Assembly (NCBI RefSeq): GCF_024266705.1
Contig: NZ_CP100757.1
Coordinates: forward strand, 496,001-560,000
Length of the DNA: 64,000 nucleotides
Source of the DNA: Natrinema gelatinilyticum
GTDB lineage: Archaea; Halobacteriota; Halobacteria; Halobacteriales; Natrialbaceae
Reading direction: 5' to 3'
This document shows, piece after piece, positions 34,658-44,317 of this stretch. Made by a program: the position numbers and the translations under genes. Every line of letters begins with the position of its first letter. Position 1 is the first letter of the stretch. The notes below the pieces were generated by a model. It ran no database searches and was not told the origin of the DNA. It was given only the letters and a program-made list of their open reading frames with translations.

Positions 34658-35874
34658 TCAGTAGCTTCCCAACCGTCGAATACCTAGTATATCTCCTCCG
34701 AGCACGTATTCACTGGAATGAGTAGAAAGAAGCACGTTGTTGAACTTTCCGAGGAGGAGCGACAGGAACTTGAGACGTTCAGCTCCAAGGGAACACACCG
34801 AGCTGAGGATATAATCCGCGCAAAGATCCTTCTGAAGGCTGACGACGGGCTCACTGATGCCCAAATCAGTGAGCACGTCGGTTGCCACTGGAATACCGCC
34901 TACAAGACACGGAAAGCATACGCCGACCGAGGGATTGCGGCGATTCATCGCCGCAAACCCGACCGAGACTACACACCAAAACTCGATGGCCGCGGTGAAG
35001 CGCACCTCATTGCTCTTGCGTGTTCAGAGCCACCAGAAGGGCACAGTCGCTGGACGTACGCACTCCTTGCTGATCGCCTTGTCACTCTTGAGGAGATCGA
35101 GTTCGACTCGATCTCCGAAGAAACCGTCCGACAACGGCTAAAAAAACGACCTGAAGCCACACCGCTCTGAGTACTGGCTTATCCCGCCCAGAGAGAACGC
35201 CGAGTTTGTTTACCGCATGGAGTCGATCCTCGCACTCTATGAAGAACCGTACGACGAGACCCATCCAGTCATCTGTTTCGACGAGTCCAGTAAGGCGCTT
35301 CGCAAGCATCTGCGCGACCCGCTCCCGGTCGCGCCGGGAGCGGTCGCTCGGACAGATCACCGCTACAAACGCAACGGCAAACAGATGCTCCACGTGGCGA
35401 CTGAACCGTTGACCGGCCAGTGCCGCTTCCATGTGACGGAACGTCGGCGGACCTGCGAGTGGATCGACTGTATGCAGACGATTGCCGACGACTACCCGGA
35501 TGCAGACCGCATCCGGGTAGTCTTGGATAATCTCAGCACACACAATCCGGCCGCCTTCTATCGGTTCTTCCCGCCCGAGAAAGCACGCGAGTATCTCGAT
35601 CGGTTCGAGTTCTACTACACGCCCACGCATGGAAGTTGGCTAAATATGGCCGAGCTCGTCTGGAGCACGCTCCAGACCCAGTGCCTCAACCGCCGAATTC
35701 CGGACGCAGCGACCCTCCAGTCGGAGGTCGCTGCGTGGGAAACTGAACGCAATGAGTTAGATGTCACGGTCAAGTGGCAATTCACAAGCGAGGACGCTCG
35801 AACGAAACTACACCGGCTCTATCCGATTATCGAGGAGGCTGAGAACTAGTCATTCGATGTTTGGGAGAGCACTC
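34657..35874 (+). mobile_element. IS630-family element (second type) with ~30-base terminal inverted repeats
   Basis: Left tip CTTCCCAACCGTCGAATACC and right tip (complement) CTCCCAAACATCGAATGACT are clearly paired. The element sits exactly between repeats R2a and R1b. The transposase inside is frameshifted at an A-run. Confidence 0.65.
34718..35849 (+). CDS. IS630-family transposase in two frames (OrfA/OrfB)
   Basis: The first frame (34718-35170) gives a helix-turn-helix protein (TDAQISEHVGCHWNTAYKTR). The second gives the DDE part: PVICFDESSKALR, VVLDNLSTHNP and THGSWLNMAELVW are the three catalytic regions. Between them is a run of seven A at about 35143-35149. Moving +1 there joins OrfA directly to DLKPHRSEYWLIPPRENAEF, restoring the family sequence. 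IS630 elements are known to use frameshifting at such sites, so it may be functional; a plain one-base mutation is the alternative. All DDE acids are present. Confidence 0.75.
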
Positions 35875-35982
35875 AGTGTAGCTTCAACCACGAACTTGTG
35901 AGTACATCATCCGACGATCAAACTGCCAGTTCCAACTCATTTTTCTGAAGCCCTGCAAGACACACAGCGCGAATGCAGCACG
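35875..35982 (+). repeat. ~108-base inverted-repeat family, copy R1b
   Basis: AGTGTAGCTTCAACCACGAA and CTTGTGAGTACATCATCC are shared with R1a (32641-32749). It follows the IS630 right end directly and precedes the GNAT gene. Confidence 0.6.
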
Positions 35983-36076
35983 TGCCGATACCGTGATCAG
36001 AGAACAGTCGATTCAGGTGTGGCAGTCACCAGCATTCCTCCTGGAGATTGATGGTGAAATAGTGTAGAATCCTCGT

Positions 36077-36544
36077 ATGGAACTTGTTGAGGCCACCGCT
36101 GAAAACCTCGATGCGCTCGTTGAACGCTGGTATACCCTCGCCAGCTCAATGGAAGAATACGACAAACTGAACGAACTCACTTATGCGGATGTCAATGATG
36201 TCTCCGGCGATGGATTCCGCGCACTTCTTGATGAGGAGGCAGTCACGATCTACCTTATCGTCCACGAGGGTGAGAGTATAGGCTACGTCACTCTCCGAGA
36301 GGGCCATCACTCCTCACGGAAGTACTCACAGTATCTCCGTATCGTAGACCTTATTATCGACGAAGGTCACCGGAACCAAGGTCACGGCGCGGAAGTCGTT
36401 AACCGCGTGAAAGAGGTCGCCCAAGATTGGGATTGCGACCACCTCAAGGTCTCTTGTGAATGGCACAACGAGGGTGCCCGCCGGTTTTATCGGGAAACAG
36501 GGCTTCGACCGAAGCAAGTCGATTATGCTCTGTCACTAGAGTGA
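36077..36544 (+). CDS. GNAT-family N-acetyltransferase
   Basis: This 155-residue protein has the GNAT fold: VEATAENLDALVERWYTLA at the start, the acetyl-CoA loop in IIDEGHRNQGHGAEVVNRV (Q/R-x-x-G-x-G/A) near residue 97, then LKVSCEWHNEGARRFYRETG and a final strand. It should acetylate an amine, substrate unknown. Inverted repeats R1b and R2b lie on either side, mirroring the arrangement around the sulfite-oxidase-like gene. Confidence 0.85.
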   Translation: MELVEATAENLDALVERWYTLASSMEEYDKLNELTYADVNDVSGDGFRALLDEEAVTIYLIVHEGESIGYVTLREGHHSSRKYSQYLRIVDLIIDEGHRNQGHGAEVVNRVKEVAQDWDCDHLKVSCEWHNEGARRFYRETGLRPKQVDYALSLE

Positions 36545-36628
36545 GGCAAGATTTGAGTTCGATGTCCAGTACGCACGCCTCACAGCATGGCTGATTCAGT
36601 AGATGGGAAGCGAAATGAACGTGGCTGC

Positions 36629-36735
36629 CGTGCTGTATCCATCTTCTAAGTCTTGCACGCCGTTACTGTCAGTTCACAGTTTCAATCTGCCACTGCACGG
36701 ATGCTGGTACTCACAAGTCGAAGGTTGAAACACCA
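36629..36735 (-). repeat. ~108-base inverted-repeat family, copy R2b
   Basis: It contains GTTACTGTCAGTTCACAG and CTCACAAGTCGAAGG as in R2a. The remaining sequence from 36736 to 37145 holds a strong hairpin (36902-36924) and AT-rich DNA before the hsp20 gene, but no ORF of interest. Confidence 0.6.
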
Positions 36736-36901
36736 GTAAGTCCAGGAATTGGCGATGCCCGAATGAGATGGTCGGTGACGCTTTCAAGGAAATATCGATC
36801 GAACCCTCTCATGCTGTGGTACGAGTCTGGGCTGTTAGTGGTATGTCTTGTTAGGACGTGATGACCGATACTGGCACATCTCTAGAAAGGGCAGGCCGAG
36901 T

Positions 36902-36924
36902 GCCTCGGGGCGTGACCCCGAGGC
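36902..36924. repeat. 9-base-pair perfect hairpin
   Basis: Arms GCCTCGGGG and CCCCGAGGC enclose a CGTGA loop. It resembles the end hairpins of TnpB elements but lacks the GACATCCTCC motif. It could be a terminator or a solo element end. Confidence 0.5.
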
Positions 36925-37145
36925 GGTTCACATTGAGCAGTGAGCACTCAGTACAGGGTTCGCAGCTATCACAGTACTAGTCTCTTTCTCAAGGTATTAC
37001 TATCTTAATACCCGAGACCTATTTCATAATCCGCCACAATTGTTGCTATTCTGGTGGAAAATTCAGAAAAACGTCATTACTATCCAATAAACGCACGATC
37101 GGTGTGTATAACAAAGGAGATCTACTCCCAAGCAGGGGAAGTGTT

Positions 37146-37568
37146 ATGAACCGACACCATGTTCCCGTTGGAATGACTCCCGTACCGCATTATGCTACAT
37201 GGGGTGAACACCGCCGTGCGATTTCACAAACAGCAGAGGAGGCCCGGGCACAACACGCTGTACCAAGGCCGTTGATCGAAATCATCAACGAGCCTGAATC
37301 GATAACTGTCAGTGCTCAACTTCCAGGTTTCGAGAATGACAATATTCAAATCCTGAGTACGGATACATTGTTAACTATTTCAGCAACCCGCGACGAATAC
37401 GAAGGGGAAGGCGAAACACTCCACAGTGAATGGCACTCTAACGTCGAACGGACCATTCCACTGCCAGTACCAACGAACCCCGATAAAGCTGAAGCCACCT
37501 ACGAAAGCGGTATACTGAAAATTACGTTGCCAAAAGAAGAAGGGCAACAGGTGACTATCCCGATCTAG
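37146..37568 (+). CDS. Hsp20-family small heat shock protein
   Basis: This 140-residue protein contains the alpha-crystallin domain from about residue 45: PLIEIINEPESITVSAQLPGF, TLLTISATRDE and the closing TYESGILKITLPKEE. It ends with the short TIPI tail, an I-x-I-type assembly motif. Hsp20 proteins form oligomers that hold unfolded proteins. The ATG at 37146 is preferred over 37104 because the spacing to AT-rich promoter sequence and the protein start fit better. Less biased codon use than neighbours may mark a different history. Confidence 0.9.
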   Translation: MNRHHVPVGMTPVPHYATWGEHRRAISQTAEEARAQHAVPRPLIEIINEPESITVSAQLPGFENDNIQILSTDTLLTISATRDEYEGEGETLHSEWHSNVERTIPLPVPTNPDKAEATYESGILKITLPKEEGQQVTIPI

Positions 37569-38207
37569 TAACCAGAACGACTGATTTCGGACAATCCGAT
37601 TCAATTCATTGAAAAGAATTTTTCAGACGTGGTTCCGACCTCCGTACTGAATACATCCCTAGATGGGCTGTAGTTTGCTGACGTCAAGGAGAGAAGTCGT
37701 GCGCTCAAACGGCAAAACGAGCCTCCCGTTGAAATCGTAGTACATTTGCGACACTCGGGTGAGAAGTGTATCGGTTCACCAATCAAAAGCTGTCAGTATC
37801 CCGGTTTCGGTTGGTGAGTGCGCTGAGCGCGTTGACATCCTCCTCCGCGTTCACGCGGGGGAATCCCGGCCGCATTCGGGATATTAGGGTTTGCAGTCTA
37901 CCACTTGTTCCTGCGGTTGGAAACCGCTGGACAAGTCGTGAAGGTAGACTCCGGGCTTTGCCGAGTGGTCTGCGCACCGTCTGAACACGTTGTGGCCCAG
38001 ATTGGGCTCGACGATATGAGGAGCACAGCTTGTAGCCCTGTGATGTTCACAGGGTACGCCAACCACTCTCGCGTTCTGATGCATCGCAACCTTTCGGCCA
38101 AGATATCGGATTCCTGATCACTGTCGGCCGGTGGTTGGGCAACCATAACCTGGTCACTTTGTTGTCACCTGAACTATATATGGGTTTGGAGCAAACTAAG
38201 TAATGTA
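37569..38207. other. intergenic with TnpB-element end; no gene
   Basis: A solo GACATCCTCC hairpin lies at 37834-37863. The 230 bases after it (to about 38110) form open frames on both strands without a recognisable domain and may be remaining element DNA. A TATA-like TATATATGGGTT at about 38176 precedes a small ORF. Confidence 0.45.
37834..37863 (-). repeat. solo right-end hairpin of a TnpB element
   Basis: GACATCCTCC is followed by CCTCCGCG and CGCGGGGG arms around TTCA. It is the same structure as at 2389 and 26730. Confidence 0.55.
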
Positions 38208-38351
38208 ATGAAACTACGAAGGACGGTGTTCGTGGCCGGTGCCACCGGTGACACGGACCCATATATGACTGACCGGTTCGTCGACGACGTTTATCAGTCG
38301 TTTACTACCGGGGAGATTCCGAGACGGAATGTTCCAAATCATCCAAAATGA
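38208..38351 (+). CDS. 47-residue small ORF overlapping the VOC gene
   Basis: The frame starts at ATG 38208, about 30 bases after TATATATGGGTT, and its TGA overlaps the next gene's ATG as ATGA (38348-38351). The start, RRTVFVAGATGDTDPYM, recalls the nucleotide-binding first strand of short-chain reductases (GATGxxG), but the protein is far too short for that family. It may be a truncated relic or a translated leader coupled to the VOC gene. It is too short for routine ORF calling. Confidence 0.45.
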   Translation: MKLRRTVFVAGATGDTDPYMTDRFVDDVYQSFTTGEIPRRNVPNHPK

Positions 38352-39205
38352 CCATGCCATCGAACACGGACACGCTTCCTGGAGGAACACACATCGGCCG
38401 GACTGCGCTCCGTGTCACCGATATCGAGGCGATGACCGAGTTCTACCGGGACGTCGTTGGCCTCGGTGTGCAACACCGATCCGATACCGGTTCGGTTCTC
38501 GGGGTTGGCGGAACACCACTTCTCGTCTTGGAAAGAGATGGAGACGCACTCGAGCGATCGAGATCAGGAGCTGGTCTCTACCACAATGCCTTCAGAGTAC
38601 CCTCCCGTGAGGCACTCGGTGATTCGCTAGCTCGGATACGGGACGGCTGGCAGCTCAGTGGCGCCTCCGACCATTGGGTCAGCGAGGCGCTCTATCTCAG
38701 TGATCCCGAAGGGAACGGCGTCGAGATCTACCGCGATTTCCCCCGCGACGAATGGCCCATCGCCGACGACGGAACGGTTCGAATCGGGACCGAGCCACTC
38801 GATCTCGCTAGCATCGAAGCTGCCGCCACGGGTGCCGCCCGAGCACCCACCGGAACGGATGTCGGTCACGTCCATCTCGAGGTCACCTCACTGAAAGCGT
38901 TCAGGGAATTTTACGTGGAAGTCCTCGGATTCGAAGTGCAAACCACCGTCCCGGCCGCGTGCTTCGTTTCGGCAGGCGGGTATCACCATCACCTCGGCGC
39001 GAATACGTGGCACGACCGGACGACACCGATCGAGGGACGAGGGCTATCGTGGTTCGAGATCGTCGTACCGGATCGGGGTGCACTCGACGCAGTTCGAGAG
39101 CGGATAGAGGCCCGCGGCGTTGCGGCGACCGAGACGGACGACGGTCTCGCGGTCACCGACACGGACGGTATCGAAGTGCGGCTCCGAACGACAGCACCAA
39201 ACTGA
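38348..39205 (+). CDS. VOC-family (glyoxalase/extradiol dioxygenase-like) protein with two modules
   Basis: This 285-residue protein has two vicinal-oxygen-chelate modules. The first (residues 15-130) has HIGRTALRVTDIEAMTEFYR and DPEGNGVEIYRD, and the second (about 175-280) has VGHVHLEVTSLKAFREFYVE and GYHHHLGANTW, with His and Glu positions suited to metal binding. The arrangement resembles CatE-like catechol-2,3-dioxygenase family proteins. The real reaction is unknown. The ATG at 38348 overlaps the upstream small ORF; 38354 is a second in-frame ATG. Confidence 0.82.
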   Translation: MTMPSNTDTLPGGTHIGRTALRVTDIEAMTEFYRDVVGLGVQHRSDTGSVLGVGGTPLLVLERDGDALERSRSGAGLYHNAFRVPSREALGDSLARIRDGWQLSGASDHWVSEALYLSDPEGNGVEIYRDFPRDEWPIADDGTVRIGTEPLDLASIEAAATGAARAPTGTDVGHVHLEVTSLKAFREFYVEVLGFEVQTTVPAACFVSAGGYHHHLGANTWHDRTTPIEGRGLSWFEIVVPDRGALDAVRERIEARGVAATETDDGLAVTDTDGIEVRLRTTAPN

Positions 39206-39606
39206 TCGTTCGAGCGCAGGGATGGGAGTGTCCGATCGAGGGCTTTCGACTCACGACGCCGGCAGTGAGCGCATTCCAGTTCGGCGGAAGTGTGCTCCAA
39301 TCCACGGAGACGCTCGAGAGGCCCTCCGACCCCGATCACATCACGGCTTGAGACGGTGTCTGGTGATGGAACCGGAGCCTCCGTCTTCGATTACCCACAC
39401 CTGCCGCCGACGAACGCCCCGAGTTCGGGTGCCATCGACGATCGAAAGATGCGTTCCGGGGTTCTGGCAGTTCGAAGTCCGTGTTCGCCCCACAGATCGG
39501 TGGCGAAATACGCATACACAGACTCTCCATTAGAAGTAGACGGATCCCGGGAGGTACTAGTGACAGCGGTTATCGCTCATGCGGATATACTACGAGGTGG
39601 CCTGGT
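39206..39606. other. intergenic, no gene recognised
   Basis: No ORF with recognisable domain, hairpin or repeat is seen between the VOC and SulP genes. Confidence 0.4.
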
Positions 39607-40353
39607 ATGGATATCGATTCGGCCACGCTCAAACGGGTCCGATCTCGTCTTCCCGGGATCGAACTCGTTACCGAGTATCGACGTGATCGCGTGACGAGCG
39701 ACGTGCTTGCCGGAGTCACACTCTGGGCCGTGCTCGTTCCACAGGCGCTCGCGTATGCATCGTTAGCCGGCGTTCCCCCCGTCGTCGGGTTGTATACGGC
39801 GCTGGGAGCGATGCCCCTTTACTTCGTGTTCGGGACGTCACGACAGCTGAACGTCGGTCCGGAGAGTACGGTGGCTATCCTGGTGGCGACGATCGTCGCA
39901 CCGATAGCGGGTGGCGATGTCGCTCAGTACGTGGCCTTCACGGCGGCATTGGCTATCCTCACCGGGGTCATCTCGATGCTGGGTGGCTTGCTCGAGCTCG
40001 GCTGGATCACCCGATTTCTCTCCCGACCGGTATTAATCGGCTATATTCTGGGCTCGGCGATCATCATCGCCGCCAGTCAACTCGGAAGTCTGTTGGGTAT
40101 CGACGCGCCCACGGTCATCTCGATCCTGCTTTCCGTAGAAACCGTAAACAGATGGACGGTCGCCGTAGGGACCCTCACGGTCGTCACGATCCTTCTCGTA
40201 CGGCGAATCGGATCTCGTGCGCTCGCGTATCTATTCGGGATGGCAGTTGCGACGATCACGGTGGTCTTCGGAGACCTCGAGACGGAAGGGGTCGCCGTTA
40301 TCGGCCCCATCGAACCGGGCCTACCCGCCGTCGGTCTCCCTGAGGTCGCTGTA

Positions 40354-41504
40354 ATGAGTGACGGAAGTTATGGGCATAGACTGAGACGGGCGAGTAATGG
40401 GAGGAGACCGGCGAGGCGATCTTGTTCGTCATCTAAGTGAGCAGGAGTTGGATCGTCTGCTGGACGAAGCAGACGATCCAAAGATCATCAAGCGACTCAC
40501 CTTTGTCAAACGTCTCTACAAGGGAGCAACGTACGAGGAAGCAGCCGACGACGTTGGCAAATCTGCGTCGACTGGAAGTCGCTGGGCGCGTCGATGGAAC
40601 GATGGCGGACTTGGTCAGTTGACACCGAACTTCGGGGGCGGAAGGCCCCCGAAGCTCGGTGACGAGGAACAAAAGCGTCTGTTAGAACTTCTCCGGGAGG
40701 GGCAACCCTGGAAAGCACAGGAAGTTCATCAGCTCTTGGACGAAGAGTTCGGTGTAGAGTACCATCCGGATTATCTCGGTCGATTCCTCCGGAATCTCGG
40801 ACTGTCCTACGCTAAACCACGTCCAAAGCGCCCCTCTCGGCCAGAAAACGCAGATGAAATCCTCGAAGAACGCGTCGCAGACGCGTTCGACGAGGAGACA
40901 GAGACGGCACATAACAAGCGTCCTGATGATGAGGACGAAGGATGGGTCCTCGACGACGATATTTGCACGGATGGGGGAACTGTCGTCGGTTTTTGTGATG
41001 CTTCGCATCCACAACCATACGACAATTCGCATCGACTGTGGTACATTGATGATCCGACACTGGAACGACCGCTGGTGAAACTTGACGAACCAGCGGTCGG
41101 ATGCTATACGCTCAACGGCGAAAGTGTCCTGACGTTCCCTGAAGATCAATCGAAAGAGAACATCTGTGCGCTATTGGAGCAAGTCCGCGAGCAGAATCCG
41201 GGAACACGGATTCTGCTCGTCTTGGATAACTTCTCGTCTCACATCTGTGAACACACGCGCAAGCGCGCACATCAACTCGGTATTGATCTCGTCTTTCTTC
41301 CGGTCGGCTCACCGCATCTCAACCCGATTGAACAGGTCTGGAAAGTACTCAAACGCACTGCCTCGCCAATCGTGGTGGCGAGCGAGAGCGCGTTCCGAAC
41401 TCTCGCTCGCCGTCTCTTTGACACCCTTACCGATCGACTCGGATTTGCCAAGTCCTGGATCGATCAATTCCTCAGTCCATATTTGCAAAAGTTATCTTGA
41501 TCAT
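40354..41504 (+). mobile_element. IS630-family element (third type) inside sulP
   Basis: Ends read ATGAGTGACGGAAGTTATGG and, in complement, ATGATCAAGATAACTTTTGC; TA flanks each side (40352-40353 and 41505-41506), as expected for IS630/Tc1-mariner target duplication. A partial second copy is at 51726-52076 in minus orientation. Confidence 0.8.
40397..41500 (+). CDS. IS630-family transposase, intact
   Basis: This 367-residue DDE transposase has an N-terminal helix-turn-helix (ATYEEAADDVGKSASTGSRW), then a GGRPPKLGDEE linker. The catalytic domain has VVGFCDASHPQPY, ILLVLDNFSSHICEHT and VGSPHLNPIEQVWKVLK, giving Asp, Asp and Glu in the usual places. It is a single uninterrupted frame, unlike the type at 34718. 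It is the cause of the sulP break and is probably active. Confidence 0.9.
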   Translation: MGGDRRGDLVRHLSEQELDRLLDEADDPKIIKRLTFVKRLYKGATYEEAADDVGKSASTGSRWARRWNDGGLGQLTPNFGGGRPPKLGDEEQKRLLELLREGQPWKAQEVHQLLDEEFGVEYHPDYLGRFLRNLGLSYAKPRPKRPSRPENADEILEERVADAFDEETETAHNKRPDDEDEGWVLDDDICTDGGTVVGFCDASHPQPYDNSHRLWYIDDPTLERPLVKLDEPAVGCYTLNGESVLTFPEDQSKENICALLEQVREQNPGTRILLVLDNFSSHICEHTRKRAHQLGIDLVFLPVGSPHLNPIEQVWKVLKRTASPIVVASESAFRTLARRLFDTLTDRLGFAKSWIDQFLSPYLQKLS

Positions 41505-42602
41505 TAAAGCGACCTCACCTCGTTGCTGGTGCCGGCCCTGGCTGTGGCGCTGCTTATGTACACTGATAGCATTCTCACTGAGCAATCGCTTGCGACGGAG
41601 AAGGACTACGAGATCGACGTGGACCAGGAGTTTTATGCGCTGGGTGCGGCCAACGTGGGGGCGGGATTGATGGGGGGGTTTCCGGTCAATGGAAGTCAGT
41701 CCCGTAGCGCCGTCAACGACGAAGCGGGCGCGAAGACTCAGGCTGCAAACCTCGTGACAGCTGTACTCGTCGTCCTGACGCTTCTCTTTTTGACACCGCT
41801 ATTCGAGACCCTGCCGCAAGCTGCGCTCGCCGGAGTGCTCCTGGTCGCAGCCGCCGGTCTCGTCGACCTCTCGGCGATACGACGCGTCCGAGTTCTCGAT
41901 CGGTTCGACTTCTGGCTAATACTGATCACGGCGGCGCTGGTAGTCGGCGTCGGCGTACTCACCGGCATATTGGTCGCAGTCTTTCTATCCCTCCTGGATG
42001 CGGCCCTCAAGCCGTACAAGCCTCACACGGCGGTGGTAGCACGTGTGCCCGGAACGGAACGGTTCCGCGACGTAGACACTCTCCCGAATGCTGAGGAGAT
42101 CCCGGGACTGATAATCTACCGGTTCGACGCTCCGCTCTACTTCGCCAACGCCGACGTCCTCGTCGACGAGATTACCGCGCTCGTCGACGAGTCGGATCCG
42201 CCCCCGGAAGAAGTGCTAGTAAGCGCCGAGGCGATCACCGACATAGACTCGACGGCACACGAGACCCTGCACGAACTGGTTGACGACCTCCACGAGCGCG
42301 GTATCCGCTTTACCGTCGCAGGGGCGAAGGCCCCCTTCGTAGAGACGGTGGAACGAAGCGGTCTACGGGAGGAGATCGACGCCTTCTACCTGGAAGTGGA
42401 CAGAGGCGTGGCCGCCTTCTATAATCGGTTAGACAGCGAAGATTCGACCGAATAACGCCGCGAACAACTCCACTGCAGCACGACGTTCGATCGGTACGGG
42501 CCGTCTATGATCGATCAGACGCTGCAATCCCACTACTCCGGCCGAGCGACGGGCGTCATCCGAGTACGGCGAGTGGCGCTACATCGACGTCCTGGTCACG
42601 AT

Positions 42603-43505
42603 TCACACGTAGACGACGGGTAGCATCGAAAGGACGCCGACCGCGAACCCGGCCAGTAACTCCCGGTAGCCGTGGGTCGGGAGTTCGGCGCCGGTCTCGA
42701 TTGCTTCGGGGATGAACTCCGTCGCGACCAGATAGACCATCGCGCCGGCGGCGAACCCGTAGCCGAACGGGAGGAACGACTCGGCCCACGAGACGAACAC
42801 GAACGCGATGACCGCGCCGATCGGCTGGGGGAGACTGGAGAAGACCGCCGCACCGACCATCCGCCAGTTCGACAGCCCCATCGCTCGCATCGGAATGGCG
42901 ATCGCGGTTCCCTCCGGGATGTTGTGGACGGCGATGGCGACGGTCATGAACACCGCGAGTAACGGGACCGCGAACCCGAGTATGGGCACCCCTCCGTCGA
43001 GCCCCAGCCTGGCGAACGAGACGCCGACCGCCACGCCCTCGGGGAAACTGTGGACCGTGAGGATGCCGAGGATGAGCACGAGTTTCTTCAGGTCGCCCTC
43101 GGCGAACGCCTTCGCCTCGAGCGCGATCTCGTCCTGATCGTGGCCCGGACTATCGATCGGGACTCCCCCGTCAGTGCCCGGTTCTTCACCGTGATGGGAC
43201 GCACCATCGGTTCCGAAGTCGACACCGTCGAGTACTCTGTCGGAGATTTCGACCAGCACGACGCCCGCGAGCAGACCGCCGACCAACAGGGTCGGGAAGC
43301 CACTCGAAACGTAGGCCAGCCCCTCGTTGACCAGGCCGAACACCGACACGGTCACCATAATTCCCGACGCGATCCCCCACAGGCCAACGTTCCATCGGTC
43401 GCTGAAGTCATCGACGAAGAAGAACGGAAGTGCTCCGATGCCAGTCGCCACCGCTGTGAGCAGACCAGCAATAAATACGAGCACGAGGTTTTCCAGTAGG
43501 GCCAT
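42603..43505 (-). CDS. ZIP-family divalent metal transporter
   Basis: This 300-residue membrane protein has about eight helices. The metal-path motifs are VHSFPEGVAVG near residue 157 and AVHNIPEGTAIAIP near 200, the ZIP hallmark. A His/Asp-rich loop (ASHHGEEPGTDGG and SPGHDQDE) lies between helices 3 and 4, as in many ZIPs. It should import Zn2+ or another divalent metal. The start at 43505 (MALLENLV) is preferred over one six codons earlier. It is a single gene, transcribed against the neighbouring sulP remnant. Confidence 0.88.
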   Translation of the reverse strand: MALLENLVLVFIAGLLTAVATGIGALPFFFVDDFSDRWNVGLWGIASGIMVTVSVFGLVNEGLAYVSSGFPTLLVGGLLAGVVLVEISDRVLDGVDFGTDGASHHGEEPGTDGGVPIDSPGHDQDEIALEAKAFAEGDLKKLVLILGILTVHSFPEGVAVGVSFARLGLDGGVPILGFAVPLLAVFMTVAIAVHNIPEGTAIAIPMRAMGLSNWRMVGAAVFSSLPQPIGAVIAFVFVSWAESFLPFGYGFAAGAMVYLVATEFIPEAIETGAELPTHGYRELLAGFAVGVLSMLPVVYV

Positions 43506-43562
43506 ACACCGTGTTGGTCCCAAGCCCTGAAAAGTATTTCTAATTCGCCAACATAATTTAGG

Positions 43563-43822
43563 TTATCCTAAAATTTGTTTTCCCATTTGGGATGGCAAAG
43601 TCCCCCCACTGAACTGCGCAGTGGCGGTGAGAGGGGAGTCCAAACGTGCGTTGCAAGAACCGCAGTGGTTCCTATCGGGAGCGAAGTCTCCGCAGACGGT
43701 GATTCGGGGCAGCCCGTCCCTACTTTCTTGATGCCGCGAGAAAGAATGTTCCAGGCCGCGTTCCAATCCCTGTCCGTTGTGAACCAGCACGAGGGACAGG
43801 AGTGCTCACGGACCCGCAACGA
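43563..43822 (-). pseudogene. TnpB C-terminal fragment
   Basis: The frame reads VREHSCPSCWFTTDRDWNAA and ILSRGIKKVGTG, which aligns with residues 341-370 of the type A TnpB and includes the last zinc Cys pair and final RuvC Asp. Everything before is lost and the protein runs on into the element's right end. It is a relic. Confidence 0.8.
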
Positions 43823-43883
43823 GTACCGGTTCGTCGGTTCCGAACGGGAACTCGGGATTCCTGGGTATCGAGCGATATCGGGA

Positions 43884-44195
43884 CTACTCGCTCGAGTCGA
43901 CCGGCCCCTTGTACGTCGACTCGATCTCGTCGCCGTCTCGCCACTGCCAGTAATAGTAGCAATTCTCGTTGATCTCTTTCACCATTATCGTCACCTTCGG
44001 CGGGACGTCGTCCGGGAGATCCTCGACCTCGGCTTCGTCGGCTCCCTCGGCGATTCGGGCGTTGCGCGCCCGGTATTCGGCGAGCGACTCGGCGTATCTG
44101 GCGAGTTGGCGGAGCGTCTCGGACGAATACTCGTCGAGCCTCCCGACGACGTCGGTCGAGAGCTCCGTCGGTGGAGTCGCCGGCTCGGTGGACAT
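43884..44195 (-). CDS. small conserved haloarchaeal protein (DUF6788-like)
   Basis: This 103-residue acidic protein ends VTIMVKEINENCYYYWQWRD and GDEIESTYKGPV, a pattern I associate with DUF6788-like haloarchaeal proteins. The middle is helical (SSETLRQLARYAESLAEYRA). The family often sits near mobile DNA and has no known function. Here it follows a tnpB relic. Codon use and composition resemble ordinary genes, so I take it as real; the family name is from memory. Confidence 0.7.
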   Translation of the reverse strand: MSTEPATPPTELSTDVVGRLDEYSSETLRQLARYAESLAEYRARNARIAEGADEAEVEDLPDDVPPKVTIMVKEINENCYYYWQWRDGDEIESTYKGPVDSSE

Positions 44196-44317
44196 GGTCG
44201 GTCTCTGCTACCCACCACTGACGCGAAACGTATAGTTTCGGTGGACGGTTCGACGACGGTGCGTACCGCTGTCCGCTGCAAATGAATATGTATCCCAGTC
44301 AGAGAGGCCAGGTCCGA

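Larger units (their letters stand above)
39607..42455 (+). pseudogene. SulP-family sulfate/anion permease split by an IS630 insertion
   Basis: The first part (39607-40353) encodes SulP helices: VTSDVLAGVTLWAVLVPQAL, YASLAGVPPVVGLYTALG and FGTSRQLNVGPESTVAILVA. The second part (about 41507-42455) continues with LLVPALAVALLMYTDSILTE, then GGFPVNGSQSRSAVNDEAGA and a STAS domain near the end (IDSTAHETLHELVDDLHERG). An IS630 copy (40354-41504) lies between them, with TA on both sides. The frames are offset by one base even after removing the insert and one TA, so a second lesion is likely. The intact gene would have imported sulfate or a related anion; it is inactive now. Confidence 0.85.

Noticed and set aside
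36902-36924. Strong hairpin considered as a CRISPR repeat or tRNA-like element
   Set aside because: Single copy, no spacer array and no cloverleaf; left as a hairpin only.
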